A DNA stretch of 64,000 nucleotides from Cavia porcellus (GCF_034190915.1 NW_026947506.1:10849501-10913500); one strand, 5' to 3'; shown: positions 44,909 through 56,789, numbered from the stretch's first letter. A program made the numbers and translations. Notes: generated by a model not told the origin, from the letters alone.

Positions 44909-47900
44909 GTGAGTGCCTGGGCCTGGGGCGGGACGCAAGGAGACGTGGGTGAGGGGGACAGCGGGGGGGACAGGGGCTTGGGCGGGGGAGGGGGAGGAGG
45001 GGGCACGTGCTGGAAGCTGCCAGCCCTGGGAGAGGGAGAGACACAGAGGAGGGCTCTTCCTGAAGCCTGGAAGCCTGGTTCTTGCATGAGCCCCCAGGTG
45101 CAGAAGGAGGGGTCAGTTGCCCAGGTGTGGACCCACGGTCCCCTCCCCACCCTGGGGACAGAAACGGGTCTCTTCATTTGCCTGCTGGGTAGCAGGAGGA
45201 GGCCAGGCCTGCCTGTCCCTCCCCCACGAGGATAGCCACGCCCTGAGATCCGTACAGCACACAGGTGCATGCCCAGTGCCCTCACCTGGCCCCAGCCACC
45301 GGGAAGCTGCGCCCCTGTGTGACCACCTCGTTGGTCTGCCTGGTCGGGGCTACCGTAGAGGCAAGAGCAGGCACCCTATTGAGAAGAAGCCTTGGCCAGA
45401 TGGGGCAGAGTCTGGGGCACACAGGCCCTGTGAAGATGGCAAGGCTCAGAACCCTTGGGGATCCACTGCGTGCAGACCACACCTCCACTGATCAGTCCCG
45501 CCTCTGCCCTCTTACTAGCCATTGCGTCACCCATCAGGCTTTCCAAGCTCCGCTGATGGCCCCGCCCCTTCCAAGAGGCCACGCCCCCATGTAAAGACCT
45601 GTCTGGGTCCCTGGGCAGGCCCTGCCCCCAAGAAATCCCTGCCCATCATTCCGCCCTGCCCCACAGGCCTCCAGGTTCTCCTGGGGCGCAGAGTGAGCAG
45701 GTTAGTAGGCAGGCACATAGAGAGTGCGGGGACCTAGCAGCGCGGTGTCAGAGATCACGGTTGTGTTCCTGATGGCATGGCCTGTGTCCTGTGTCCCTCC
45801 CCAGAGGACGTTCATTTTCACCTTCCTGCTGACCTCCCGGGTCTTCATGCCCCCCCATGACCTGCTGGCCCGTGTTGGGCAGATCTGCCTGGAGCAGAGG
45901 CAGCAGCTGGAGGCTGGCCCTGAGAAGGTGAGCTGGAAGGGAGCACCTGGGAGGGTGGGCACCGCACCCTCGAGTGGCGGCTGTACACTGATACCCCCAC
46001 TGGCAGAGACCACGGTGCAGTCGGGCTGTCTGGGGAGCCCAGGGAGCAGAGGCCCCAGGTGGTGCCAGCTCACTGTACGTATCCTTAGTGTCACTGGCCG
46101 AACTGGCTGGACCTTAGGTCCGAAGCCCAGCATCCCTGCAGAGGGGTGTGGAGAGCTGTTCCAGCTCCTGCCTCCACCTGTGTGGCTGAGGCTTGCAGAC
46201 GAGGCCATGGGTGGCCTGTGGCCCATCCGTCTCCTGGGGGGGGGCTGGCTTCTGGTGGCATGGCCCAAGGCACCTGCCAGCTAAGCATCCAGTTCCCAGG
46301 GCAGCAGGCAGTCATCCTGCACTGTGGCATTGCAGTCTGCCTTGGCAGGGAGGGCAGGTACTGAGCAGGGTTCTGGGGAGCTGCGGGTAAGGATTGTTCT
46401 GGCTTGTGTGGCATTTTTGGGGGGACAGAGTGAGCACCTCATCCCTGCCCCTTTTCTGGGCAGAGGTCCCAAAGCATCTTCCAAGGACAGTCGCCTTCCT
46501 GCACTCTCACCCTTGGCCCTCGTGGGAGCAGTACCCAACGGGTGTGGTATGGTATGGAGTGGCCTGGTGACCTCAGGGTGTCAGGCCTTGCTGATGCAGT
46601 GGCCGTGCAGCCACCCATGCCTGCCTGCCCTGGGCTCACTTGACGTCACTTCACTGTGGCTTTCTATGGGTGATATCTGACTACAACAAAGGAAACCAGT
46701 GCCTTGTGTCAGGTGCAGATGGGGTTGGGTTTTTGAAAATGAATGTACTTAAGTGACAAAGATGACCTAAGGGGTTGGGAAACAGGATCCTTTGGTGGGG
46801 AGTATGATTGTTGTCTCAGGGTTCACAAAGATTGAGTGGGGGGCCTCTCACTCTGTCCCCACTGCCCAGGCCAAGCTGAAGTCCTTCTCCGCCAAGATCG
46901 TGCAGCTCCTGAAGGAGTGGACAGAGGCCTTCCCCTATGACTTCCAGGATGAGAAGGCCCTGGGCGAACTAAAGGCTATCGCGTACCGGGTCACCCAGTG
47001 TGATGAGGTGGGGGTGGAGATGGTGTCCTCAGGAAGGGGAGGTCAAGGGACAGCCCCAGAGGTGTCCACCGTCACTCAGGGCTTTACTGGACTCCATCAT
47101 ACCCCCAGGGTCCTGGGTGGTGTCCACATACAGCAGCCGTGGGCATCTCTGGGCCCTGGAGTGGGCCGCATGCATGCAGGTCAGGGAGGTGTCTCTCCCT
47201 GGTGGGTGGGGCCTGGTGACACTTTCATTGTCCCCTCTGGCAGGAGAACGGCACAGTGAAGAAGGCCATCACACAGATGATCCAGAGCCTGCTGCTGTCC
47301 CTGGCCGCCAGGAGCCAGCTGCAAGAGCTCCGGGAGAAGCTGCGGCTGCCGGCTGTGGACAAAGGGCCCGTGCTGAAGGCCAAGCCACCGGCGGCACAGA
47401 AGGACATCCTGGGCGTGTGCTGTGACCCCCTGGTGCTGGCCCAACAGCTGACCCATATCGAGCTGGTCAGTGCCCCACATGGCCAAGCAGACGGCATGTC
47501 CACCACCATGGGGCCAGGGCTGCTGCCAGAGCTGCTCTCTGCCCAGGGCCACGGAGACCCTGCTGGCCATACTGGTGACACAGGGCTGCTGGCTGTGTGC
47601 AAGGGCAGCAGGTGCCAGCCTGCACTGGGCCCCAGGAGCATGGCAGCCTGGGAGTGAGGGGTTGGATGCAGTGCTGTGGTGGCCCTAGAATGGAGGGTAG
47701 GGGTGTGTGTGTGTGTGGGGGGGTGCCGCACTGCTTCGTCCCCTCCTCAAGCAGGCCAGTGACTTCCTGTGCTCTCCCCACAGGAGAGGGTCAGCAGTAT
47801 CCACCCTGAGGACCTGATGCAGATAATCAGCCACACAGACTCACTGGACAACCACCACAGGGTGCGCATGCCGGGCACCATACCTGGGCTGTAGTGTGGG

Positions 47901-50351
47901 GTCCTCTGGTGCCTGCCTCGGGGTAGGGTGTGTGTGTGCTGGGAAGGCACGGCTAGGCCTGGGCGGGGCTGTCCAGCCGGGGTCCTCTGGATCTGTGACC
48001 TGCCTTGTCCCCTAGTGCCGAGGAGATATGGCCAAGACCTACAGCCTAGAGGCCTATGACAGTTGGTTCAACTGCTTGAGCATGCTGGTGGCCACTGAGG
48101 TGTGCCGGGTGAGTGCCAGGGCAGGGTGGGTGCCAAGGTGGGCCAGATGGGCACCATGGCGGGTGAGCAGCTGGCCCCTCAATTTGGGGGTGGGGCTCTA
48201 ACACTGTCCCACCTGTCTCAAGGTGGAAGACGTGACTTTAGAAGGAAATGTGGGGTGCCCATTGCCAGGGCCAAGGGTTCCTGAAGGGACAGGGGCTCCC
48301 CTGTGCCCAGTGCCTTTCCCACACCCCAGGGTATGAGCTTCACTGGTCCTTGGGGCCCCCAGGGGAAACTGAATACTGAGCCGCTGCCCCCCACAGGTGG
48401 TAAAGAAGAAGCACCGGACCCGCGTGCTGGAGTTCTTCATCGACGTGGCCCGCGAGTGCTTCAACATTGGGAACTTCAACTCCATGATGGCCATCATCTG
48501 TGAGTGAGCAGGCCGGATTGGGCAGGGGCCTCCCCCACTGCTGTGGGTCCTGACCCTACCACTGTCCCTGCAGCTGGCATGAACCTCAGTCCTGTGGCAC
48601 GGCTGAAGAAAACGTGGTCCAAGGTTAAGACGGCCAAGTTTGACGTCCTGGAGGTAGGCGCCTGGGTATGGTGCCGCCACCCCACACGGCGTCCTCAGGG
48701 GCCCGGGCCCTCTTTTCCCTCTGCCCCTGGGTGGCAGGCAGAGGACAGGTGTCAGCATCTGACAGAAGTGACCCCGCTCTCTGAACAGTCTAGCCACACC
48801 TCCTTGAGCAATGTCTCCTGGTCCCTATCCCCTGGGTGGCTTGGAGGTCGGGAGACCAGATCACCTGTGGCTCTGAGCACAGAATCTATCTTTCTGCAAA
48901 ACATCTGTGTCTCGTGGGGCAAGTGGGTCTGGGAGGTGCTGGGGACTCCAGAGGAAGGAAGAGGTAGGGGCATCATGGGTGTGGGCAGGACAGCGGCAGC
49001 CAAGGTCTCCAGGACCCTGGGATCAGCAGGCACCTGGTCCAGGGCGCCGCCTGGTGGTCTGAGGCTCAGCAGCTCCCCCCAATCCTGCCCACAGCACCAC
49101 ATGGACCCATCCAGCAACTTCTGCAACTATCGCACGGCCCTGCAGGGTGCCACGCAGCGGTCTCAGACAGCCAACAGCAGCCGAGAGAAGATCGTCATCC
49201 CTGTGTTCAACCTTTTCGTCAAGGACATCTACTTTCTGCACAAAATCCACACCAACCACCTGCCCAATGGACACATCAACTTCAAGGTGCCAGCATGGCG
49301 AGGGCAGAGGCCACACGTCCTGGTGCCTTCTGGGGCTCCGGAGGGCCATCAGGGTGGGCTGCTATCTGGTTGTGAGGTTTGAGGCGCAGCTCCTGCTCTC
49401 TGGGGGATGACTTGGTCACAGAACTCGGGCCAAGGGAAACTGCGCTGGCCCAGGTTGCTGATTTCACCAGGGAGTTGGAGGAGGGGCCTGCCCAGGGTCA
49501 GAGCTTTGGGCGAGAAGCAGAGAGCAGGGCAGGCTGCCTGGGTGCGTGGTGGTGGGCAGGTGAGTGGCTTTTTCGTGGTCCTGAGTGGGAGATGGCTCAG
49601 ACCCTGCTGCTGTGCTGGGCAGCAGAATGGAGGGCCTGGGGGACTGGGCCAGCTGTGAGGCTCATGGTCACCATGGCTGTAGGTTTGCTATGCAGACCCC
49701 AGACCCAAGTCCCTGCCCTTGACGATGGGTTCTAGGCTCAAAATGACAGACATCCCCCTGGCTTTGTGTCCCTTCAGAAGTTCTGGGAGATCTCCAGGCA
49801 GATCCACGAGTTCATGACCTGGACACAAGTGGAGTGCCCCTTTGAGAAGGACAAGAAGATCCAGAGCTACCTGCTCACGGCGCCTATCTACAGCGAGGAA
49901 GGTAGGTGCCCCAACTCCACGCAGCCCCAGGCTTCTGTGGCTACTCGAGCCACCGACCAGGAGGGCAGTCGCGCAGGCTGGATGCAGGCAGGTGACAGAG
50001 GACAGGAAAGGCTGCCAGCAGGGAGATAGGCTTGGAGTCCCTCATGGGCAGCCTCCCAGCAGATGCCTGCATTTGGTGGAGGCCCTGGTCCCCTGGCAGG
50101 GACAGCTGGGTGCAGTGGGCAGGTGACATGGGTGGGCGCTGGTGCTGAGGCTGCCCTGTCCCTCAGCTCTCTTCATCGCCTCCTTCGAGAGCGAAGGCCC
50201 CGAGAACCACATGGAGAAGGACAGCTGGAAGGCCCTCAGGTATGGGGGTACAGGCTGAAGGGCTACGGGGGCAGAGGGCTGGGCATGCCCGCAGGAGATT
50301 GAGCACCCCTGTGCTCTGTCCCCCAGGACCACACTCCTGCACAGAGCCTGA
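44714..50351 (+). CDS. RASGEF1A: RASGEF1A, RasGEF domain family member 1A (complete, 12 coding exons)
   Basis: Guanine nucleotide exchange factor of the CDC25/RasGEF family. The family is cytosolic or membrane-associated and RASGEF1 members are reported to act on Rap2-type GTPases (known of the family). Joining 44714-44908, 45805-45927, 46870-47007, 47244-47465, 47784-47861, 48016-48108, 48397-48499, 48574-48653, 49095-49286, 49778-49901, 50167-50239 and 50327-50351 gives one uninterrupted frame of 481 residues, the length I recall for the human protein. All introns are GT-AG. An N-terminal Ras-exchanger (REM) domain spans roughly residues 40-165 and the CDC25 catalytic domain roughly 205-455, with LAQQLTHIEL near 217-226, NFNSMMAIIS at 309-318, RLKKTW at 327-332 and IPVFNLFVKD at 379-388. 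The start begins MPQTSVVFSS, as in this paralogue. RASGEF1B and RASGEF1C are the alternatives, but the N-terminus and the CSGALNACT2 neighbour favour 1A. Confidence 0.95.
45805..45927 (+). CDS. RASGEF1A: RASGEF1A coding exon 2
   Basis: Acceptor cctccccag, donor AAG|gtgagc, 123 nt, phase 0 at both ends. It encodes residues 66-106 (RTFIFTFLLTSRVF to EAGPEK), helices of the REM domain that packs on the catalytic domain in this family. Confidence 0.93.
46870..47007 (+). CDS. RASGEF1A: RASGEF1A coding exon 3
   Basis: Acceptor actgcccag, donor GAG|gtgggg, 138 nt, phase 0. It encodes residues 107-152, including LLKEWTEAFPYDF, a typical REM-domain motif, and ends in VTQCDE. Confidence 0.93.
47244..47465 (+). 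CDS. RASGEF1A: RASGEF1A coding exon 4
   Basis: Acceptor ctctggcag, donor CTG|gtcagt, 222 nt, phase 0. It encodes residues 153-226. The first part is the REM-to-catalytic linker, and CCDPLVLAQQLTHIEL at 211-226 opens the CDC25 domain with the conserved LA-QLT-IE pattern. Confidence 0.93.
47784..47861 (+). CDS. RASGEF1A: RASGEF1A coding exon 5
   Basis: Acceptor ccccacag, donor AGG|gtgcgc, 78 nt, phase 0. It encodes residues 227-252 (ERVSSIHPEDL to LDNHHR), the CDC25-domain segment after the LTHIEL helix. Confidence 0.9.
48016..48108 (+). CDS. RASGEF1A: RASGEF1A coding exon 6
   Basis: Acceptor tcccctag, donor CGG|gtgagt, 93 nt, phase 0. It encodes residues 253-283 (CRGDMAKTYSLEAYD to ATEVCR), part of the helical core of the CDC25 domain. 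Confidence 0.92.
48397..48499 (+). CDS. RASGEF1A: RASGEF1A coding exon 7
   Basis: Acceptor ccccacag, donor TCT|gtgagt, 103 nt, ending one base into codon 318. It encodes RTRVLEFFIDVARECF and NFNSMMAII, the most conserved catalytic helix of RasGEF domains (pattern NFNS at 309-312). Confidence 0.93.
48574..48653 (+). CDS. RASGEF1A: RASGEF1A coding exon 8
   Basis: Acceptor ccctgcag, donor GAG|gtaggc, 80 nt. It completes the split Ser318 and encodes to residue 344, including the RLKKTW motif (327-332) conserved across RasGEFs. Confidence 0.92.
49044..49057 (-). promoter_or_regulatory. CTCF-like motif in RASGEF1A intron 8
   Basis: Minus-strand CCACCAGGCGGCGC fits the CTCF core with one mismatch, 38 bases before the exon starting at 49,095. 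Confidence 0.35.
49095..49286 (+). CDS. RASGEF1A: RASGEF1A coding exon 9
   Basis: Acceptor gcccacag, donor AAG|gtgcca, 192 nt, phase 0. It encodes residues 345-408, with the FCNYRTAL helix and IPVFNLFVKDIYFLHK (379-394), matching the P-P-L-KD-type core motif of CDC25 domains. Confidence 0.93.
49778..49901 (+). CDS. RASGEF1A: RASGEF1A coding exon 10
   Basis: Acceptor cccttcag, donor AAG|gtaggt, 124 nt, ending one base into codon 450. It encodes KFWEISRQIHEFMTW to APIYSEE, the last helices of the catalytic domain. Confidence 0.92.
50167..50239 (+). CDS. RASGEF1A: RASGEF1A coding exon 11
   Basis: Acceptor ccctcag, donor CAG|gtatgg, 73 nt. It encodes ALFIASFESEGPENHM to KAL after the catalytic domain and ends two bases into codon 474. 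Confidence 0.9.
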
Positions 50352-51760
50352 GCGGGACGTGCTTGCACCTCTGGATGCCACGACACGCACGCACAGTCCC
50401 GGTGGAAATGGGTGGAGACCAGGAGGCCTCACTGGTTGGGGTCCATTTTGTATATAACTTTTATGAAAAAGAAAAATGGTAATTATTTCACGCATTGACC
50501 TTTGGCACTTACAAAGATTTTTGTTTATTTTGAGTAACAGGGCAGGGCCCTGCTTTGGGGAGGGGTGGGAAAGAGTATCAAGGGAGATGCTATCGAGGAC
50601 AGCATCTTCTGCGGAAATGTAGAGTTTTATTTTCTACTTTTGATTATGAACATCTTATGAGAAAATATTTAGAAAAACCCAACCAAAAGCAGCAGCTCGA
50701 GCCCGGCCTGCTTGGATGCCTTCCCAGCCAGTCTCTGACGTCGGGTTAGTGCCTTAGAGGGTACTGGGCTCTGGTCCTCCTGCTCGGGCCCTGCCCTGGG
50801 CAGCGGCTCTGGGGGAGGCCTGGGGCTGGGGCTGGGGCTGGGGCTGGGGCTGGGGCAGTGAGCCTTGATGCGGGCTTTCCAAAGTTTACATTTTCATTTT
50901 CCTTTATCAGGGATTTAGGGGTCCGGGAGGGCAAGGGGGTGGCCTGGCAGCCTGTGTTCTGCAAGACCACGTCTTATGGATTGATCCTTAATGCATTTTT
51001 GAAAAGAGCAAATGTGAAGTAACAGGGGAGGGCTTCCTGGCCTTCTGTGAGGGCTTTTAACTGAGAAACATGCTGAGCCGTCCCAAGGAGCTCAGAGTGG
51101 ACGCGGGGAAGGTGCCGTTAGAGTTGCTTCTGAAGCCCCACACAGGAGACTGAGGGGCTCCACGGGTGTGCGGGCGCCGTCCAACGCCCCTTGCACAGAA
51201 TCTGGACCGGGAGGATCGCTGGGCAGGTCCACCGGAGCCCTTTCCACAGAACTGCCCAACTGCGCTGGGTGCGCATGCCCACCCAGGGCACCGACCCACG
51301 CCCCATGCCACCTCCTGGCACGGACCCTGGGCCTTACTGACTGGGTCGGCGCTGCTGCTGGCCACACCGCCTCCCTGGGCGCCTCGCCCTGCCCGCTCCG
51401 GGCTGCGGGGCCTGAACCACAGCGGCCCGGTGTCTGCACTTTCCCGCCTGAGGGACGGGTGGCACAGGACCTTGCGTACTGCTCTGTTTACGCTTTGGGA
51501 TGAGAAGGCTGAAAATGAGAATATATATTTGGATACGGAGTCAGAACACCTCCCATGTGTCAGTGTGTGCTTGGTCTCGGTTCTAGTACTTGAAGCAGTG
51601 TCCGCCTTTGCTACTTTCCTTTCCCGATTTGATACACAGCCTAAATGCAATGTCTGGTATCTGGAGGTGACCTGAGTATAACGCTGTACCATAATGCAGG
51701 ATGTCAGTTTTGGTGTGATCGGTCATACTTGCATCAATAAAAGAACATGTCGTTTCCTGC
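50327..51760 (+). CDS. RASGEF1A: RASGEF1A terminal exon: last 8 codons and 3' UTR
   Basis: The acceptor tcccccag is followed by RTTLLHRA and a TGA stop at 50349-50351. The remainder is about 1.4 kb of unique, SINE-free 3' UTR with a GC-rich middle (51,080-51,450) and an AT-rich end. A canonical AATAAA at 51736 is followed by a TG-rich stretch near 51,770. The exact cleavage site is inferred at about 51,755-51,762. Confidence 0.85.
50820..50856 (+). repeat. (CTGGGG)6 hexamer array in RASGEF1A 3' UTR
   Basis: Six perfect tandem copies of CTGGGG lie about 470 bases after the stop codon. The G-runs are on the transcribed-sense strand, so the mRNA itself carries six G4 runs with two-base loops, a textbook RNA G-quadruplex pattern (inference). 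Confidence 0.9.
51736..51741 (+). terminator. RASGEF1A: Poly(A) signal AATAAA of RASGEF1A
   Basis: A perfect AATAAA with a GT-rich downstream element (tgcttgtgtgtgtagtgagg) starting about 30 bases later. It is the first canonical signal after the stop codon that has such a context. Confidence 0.75.
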
Positions 51761-51764
51761 CTGC

Positions 51765-53975
51765 CAGTGCTTGTGTGTGTAGTGAGGCTTGGGGGGCGGG
51801 GGAGGAGGAGGTGGCAGCAGCTGCCAGCACCCTCTGTGGCCCTGGGCAGGCAGCCTCCATCTGCTGTCCCACATGGGACTCGTAATGCTTCCTCAGAGCA
51901 CAATGCAGAAGACACTGCTGGGTGTGGCGTGCACAGCCACACTCGGAGGTCACCTCCTTAATCAAGGTCATGGAGGCCTCTTCCCTGCAGGCCTGGCCCG
52001 CACCTTGGTGGGATGGGTGCCATGAGTTACACACATCGCAGGGTGTGCTGAGGGAACGTCCCAGGGTGCCTGGGACGGGCAGAGGGGTAGCTGGTACTGT
52101 TTCCCCAGCCTTCCCTCCTTCCTGACGACAGCCCATGGGGTGAGCCCCTTGCTGCAGCTCTGCAGGACTTGATGAGATTGGTGTATGGCATCCTGTGAGC
52201 TGGTGGCGCCCAGCAGGAAGCTGTCTGCAGGGGCAGGACATCCTATGGCTGCACCACTCGGATCTGGTCATGTGGGAATGGATGCTGTCATGTGGCCACC
52301 ATGCCCACCTCAACGGCACCGGTGGGGTAGGTTGCGCTAATGGACTCCTCTGTGCAGTGGCTCCTGGGCTAGTGCCTGGCCAACAGCCCTTACGTCCCTT
52401 GTAGGCACTGAACTGGGCACCCTGCATCCCTGACACCCGTGCATGTAGCATAGCGTGCCTACCAGCACACTAGTGTCCCTGGGTGCTCCCAGGAGGCGTG
52501 GCCATGCCCGGCTTCCCCTCCCCTGCTTGTGTACCAGCTCAGCCTCAGAGCAGAGCTAGCTCCTCTGCAGCGAGCACCACCTCCCACCTGGCTCGGGGAA
52601 CCCCTCACTGTGGGAAGCCCCATGATGGGGTGCACATACCCATGCTCCGGGAGGCCGAGCAGGCCAGGGTCAGAGCCGTGGGTGAGATGGGAGCTCTGGG
52701 CCTGAGGCCTGGCCCCAGCTCACCGAAGCTGGGACGAGTCACTTACCCAGAGTTAAATGGGGGTCACAATCACATCTATGTTAGGCTGAACAGGGGACGG
52801 CATTGGGTGCAAGCCTGGCAACATGGACGTCCTGGGCCAAAGACACACCACCATCGTGAAAGCCACTTTGTGGTTAAATTCAACCATTACACAAGCTTAT
52901 GAGGGAAAACATTTGTGTAAATTTGGAGTTTAAAACATGTTTCTTAACACACACCCTGTAACCCACCCATGCCCAGTTTGGATGATGTCTAACAGGGTGC
53001 ATCTGTATCCCCCAGAAGAAGTCCTAACGCTGTGAGGAAGGCAAGGAAGGGCCGTCGAGTGTGTACCCTACAGTCCCGGGCCCCAGGCACGCCTCTGCAG
53101 AACGTGCCAGCCCATCTTGCCCCAGGCGTCCTGAGTGCTTTGCGAGACCCAGGGACACCCGCAGGGGATGACAAGCATTCTGGCACCCAAGGGAACACCC
53201 CTCAGGGTGACAGCCTGATGCTAGCTGCCCTGAGTCTACTGCAGAGCTTTAGGAGAATCACTGAGCCGAGTCCAGGAGACCGCGTAAGCCTCACCCAGCT
53301 GTGTGGCACGAATCACATGGCCCCACGGACCAAGCGTGGACAGCGTGGCAGAGCCCTGAACTGGCCCTGGCTCCAATCACTCCATACAAGCGAACACCTG
53401 CCCTGTGTTCTAGGTTTCATGATCTCCCCTCAGGCCTGTCGCACCTTCTGTTATTCCTTTCCACTGGGTTTTAATATTTGATCATTGTGGCTTTCACTTC
53501 TACATGTTCTATTTGGTGTTCTCAAAGTCTGTCTGGCCACGATTCAGAAGAAGTTACTGTTACACAATGTATAACAACAAAACCAAGGATTTGGGCGCAA
53601 GCAGTGCAGGCTGCAGTGACAGCCTCAGTACACGACAGCAGCGCCACCGAGCACGGGCCAGGCAGAGACGACACGCGAGCACCCAACAGCTGAAGAGAAA
53701 CAACAATCCCAGGAGCCCGAAGACCCACGTGCAGACACAGCAGAGGGACAGAGTCCAGCCAGGAGAAGGGGGTATGGGGCCCCGGAGGACGGCCTGTCCC
53801 TCCACTGCTCAGGCCATGCCAGGCAGCAGTGCACAGCGGGCCACAAGTCCAGGAGATGGGAGAGACGTGTGGTTGAAAGGAGCGGCCACCAGGACTCTGC
53901 CCTGCAAAACACATCGCCAAGAGGACAGGAAGACAATCGAAGGCAGACTGACGCTCACAGGCTTTAAACTCCAAA
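51765..53975. other. Intergenic DNA after RASGEF1A
   Basis: GC-rich unique sequence to about 52,900, then decayed repeat-like DNA. No exon is recognised; frames are chance. Confidence 0.35.
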
Positions 53976-53979
53976 CAAA

Positions 53980-54720
53980 AGGAAACAAACATATTGTGTG
54001 GTTGGTCTTACACAAGAAACTCCTGTATAGGTAAGGTGCAAAGTAAAAAGTAGAGCAAAGGAAAACAAGAGAGAAGGTATTGTAATCTAGCATGGAAAGT
54101 AGATCTAAAGGTGGATCTTGACTTAGTGTTTACACTGTCTCAGGGGTTTCGTAGGTGTTTAGCCCGTTGTCTGGCTATTAATCTGCGTATAGCACAGCTG
54201 ACTTCACAAGGACTCGCTAATTCCCCACAACAAACGATATCACTATGTACTGAAACATGACTAATAAAACTGAAAACTTAAAAAGAAACAAAAAAATATC
54301 GCCAGATGCACTGTAGATCTAAATTTGAAAAACAACGCAAGACAGTAAGAGAGACATGAAAATTTCTATTGCAAATTAGAGTAGATTACTTACATTAAAC
54401 TCTGGCTATGAAGGAAAAAAACTGATGAACTGGATTTATTATAGTTAGGATCTTTTGTTTAAGGGGGTGAAAAATAGGGCCTTCCCGGGGGAAGATGTTT
54501 GGAATATATAAATCGGACAAAGGAGTCAAATCCTGAATGCAGGTTTGTGGATGTGGCTCCATGCAAAGGCCTGGGTTCATTCTCCAGTGCACAGTGAGTA
54601 AATTAATAAGGCAGACAGATACCTTTGTAAATTCCATCCAGATTTGCAAAGGTATTAGTATAAATTTCTAGAAAAGTATAATTTATCCAAAATACTTCGA
54701 CAACACACTGACTAGATAAA
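53980..54720 (+). mobile_element. L1 ORF2 fragments (decayed)
   Basis: 'cacaagaaactcctgtatag' and 'aaactgatgaactggattta' resemble plus-strand L1 ORF2 pieces, broken and with many stops. Confidence 0.5.
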
Positions 54721-55644
54721 ACAAGATCCGAGTAGTTCCACAATCATTAAATGAACAGAAGCCATGATCCCCAGTCTCTTACAGGAGGTCCCTGGCCAGG
54801 TGGCCGGGGCAGCATGCCAGAGCCCCTAGAAGAACCAAGTGCGTCTAGAAACGGTGCAAGGGGTGCTGGTGACCTGAGCTGTTCTATAAACTCAGGTAAC
54901 CTTGACAGAAAAGGCCACCGTGGCTAAGAAAGGTAAGGGACAGGCAGTCTTCCTCGCAGACACAGAGGAGCACATCTGAATCTCTCACATGCACACACTC
55001 ATGCATACACACACTGCACAGAGATGGACACACACGTGCAGACGTGTGAACCAAACTCAGCAATGCACAGGATAAAACCTGACCAACTGGAGTCTGCCCA
55101 GGCAGCACAAGGCTCCATCAGAAAACCTATGAACCCAGTTCATCAACATAGCGAGGGAGGAAAAAGTCAGGACATGTTGACACCTGTAATTAAGGTATTT
55201 GATAAATGCTCTGAAGTAGGACAGAAACTCACCAAGTAAAACCAGAAGGACACTTTCTTAGCTTGCTCAAAGTTGCTCTCCAAAGCCTTCCAGCAAACAC
55301 CGTCCTTACAGATGACCTGCCAATGCGACGGCCTTGGGCTCTGTCCCATGAGCCCCATCCCACTGCCGCTGTCATGGCAGGAAAATGGGACAGCACAAGG
55401 AAGCTGGGAACAGAAATCCAGTGTCTGAAAAAGGGAGTGAAATGAGGCTCTCAGGTATCTTAGGGCTGTGTAACAAGACAAATGCAAAATAAACTCAGAA
55501 ATATAGCGATACTTTGGTTCATGAACTTAATTTGTCTTACGATTTCAGAAAAGATGGTATGATTGTGTTTGTGTGGGAAAGATGGTTTCAGTGGTGACTG
55601 CCACCCAGTGCAGAGTTTGCAAACAAAAACAAAATTTTGCCAAA

Positions 55645-55790
55645 TGCTTCTGGGTGTAGTGGTACATGCTTGTAAACCTCATTTTTGGGAGGCCGGACAG
55701 GAGGGCTGTTGCAAATTCAAGTCCAGCCTGGGACACACAGCAAGTTCAAAGGCAGCCTAAATCATACAGTGAGTGATACACAAAAACAAA
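55645..55790 (+). repeat. B1-like SINE
   Basis: 'ctgggtgtagtggtacatgc' to an A/C-rich tail. Confidence 0.68.
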
Positions 55791-55862
55791 CAAAACCCAA
55801 CTCAAGTGTTGCCAGATGCTCTGTTTGTGAACCAAACTCCTTGCAAACAAAAGCATTCACCA

Positions 55863-56000
55863 GGGGCTGGGGATTTAGCTCAGCGGCATAAGCGCCTGCC
55901 TTGCAAGCAGGCAGTCGTGAGTTTGATCCCTGGTACCGGTAAAAAGGAAAAAGACAAAACAAAAAAAAAACAAAAACAAAAAAAAAAAAAAAAAAAAAAA
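55863..56000 (+). repeat. ID SINE (young, long A tail)
   Basis: Near-consensus ID with a long A-rich tail. Duplication GCATTCACCA on the left and GCATTCGCCA on the right. Confidence 0.88.
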
Positions 56001-56280
56001 GCATTCGCCAACTGAGGTACCACTGTACATTACTGGAATTAAAGAGATTTTAGGAAGGTTTCTGAACACAAAAATTAGCATGCAAAACCAATGATTTCTA
56101 AACATCAGCAAGAAACAATAAAAATTGGTAAGAGACATGTACAATGCTACTGAAAAGCAGAAATCTAAAGAAAAATACATATAAGTCTGCTACGTTTAAA
56201 AATTATAAACTCACCTGAAAGGCAGCACAGTAGACAGATGTTTAGGAATTAAAGACTCCACATCTCACAGAAGTTGTTCT

Positions 56281-56406
56281 TTTTTTTTTTTTTTTTTAAA
56301 TTTTTTGTGTCTTTTTCTTGTTTTTTTTATCGGTACGGGGGATTGAACTCACGACTGCCTGCTTGCAAGGCAGGCGCTTATGCGGCTGAGCTAAATCCCC
56401 AGCCCC
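56281..56406 (-). repeat. ID SINE (young)
   Basis: Near-consensus minus-strand ID. Duplication GAAGTTGTTCT / GAAGCTGTTCT. Confidence 0.85.
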
Positions 56407-56789
56407 TGAAGCTGTTCTTCTTAAAGTGATTAGAGATTCAGTAAGATCCCAGACTCACACAGTTTTTTTGTGAAACGTTTATTTTAACGTCTATATGACT
56501 TTTTAGGCTGTGACAGCCACGGTTGCTTTCAGGAGCAAGGCACCTGGCCAGGCACTCCCAGACAGGCACGAAGGTGCAGCGCCTCTGCCCTTAGCTGGCC
56601 AGGATGGGCAGGACCTGTGGGGGCGAGGTACAGGCTCCCCGAAAGGTGGTGCTGGATAATGAGGAATGCAACACTCAACTGACATCACAAAACTCTTCTC
56701 TGTTAGGCTGCAGATCTGAGAGCAGCAAAGCTGTTTGTGAGACGTTTAGAATATGCATTACCTTTAAGAAACTCTTCTCTATTATCAAG

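Noticed and set aside
47465..47655. Extension of RASGEF1A exon 4 into the following sequence
   Set aside because: The open frame runs on past CTG|gtcagt, but the spliced product gives exactly 481 residues and matches the family; the read-through has no similarity.
51057..51692. 211-residue minus-strand frame in the RASGEF1A 3' UTR
   Set aside because: Antisense frame in a GC-rich UTR with no domain or splice signals.
55863..55945. tRNA-Ala-like gene signal
   Set aside because: It is the head of an ID SINE with A-tail and target duplication; the acceptor stem does not pair and many dispersed copies exist.
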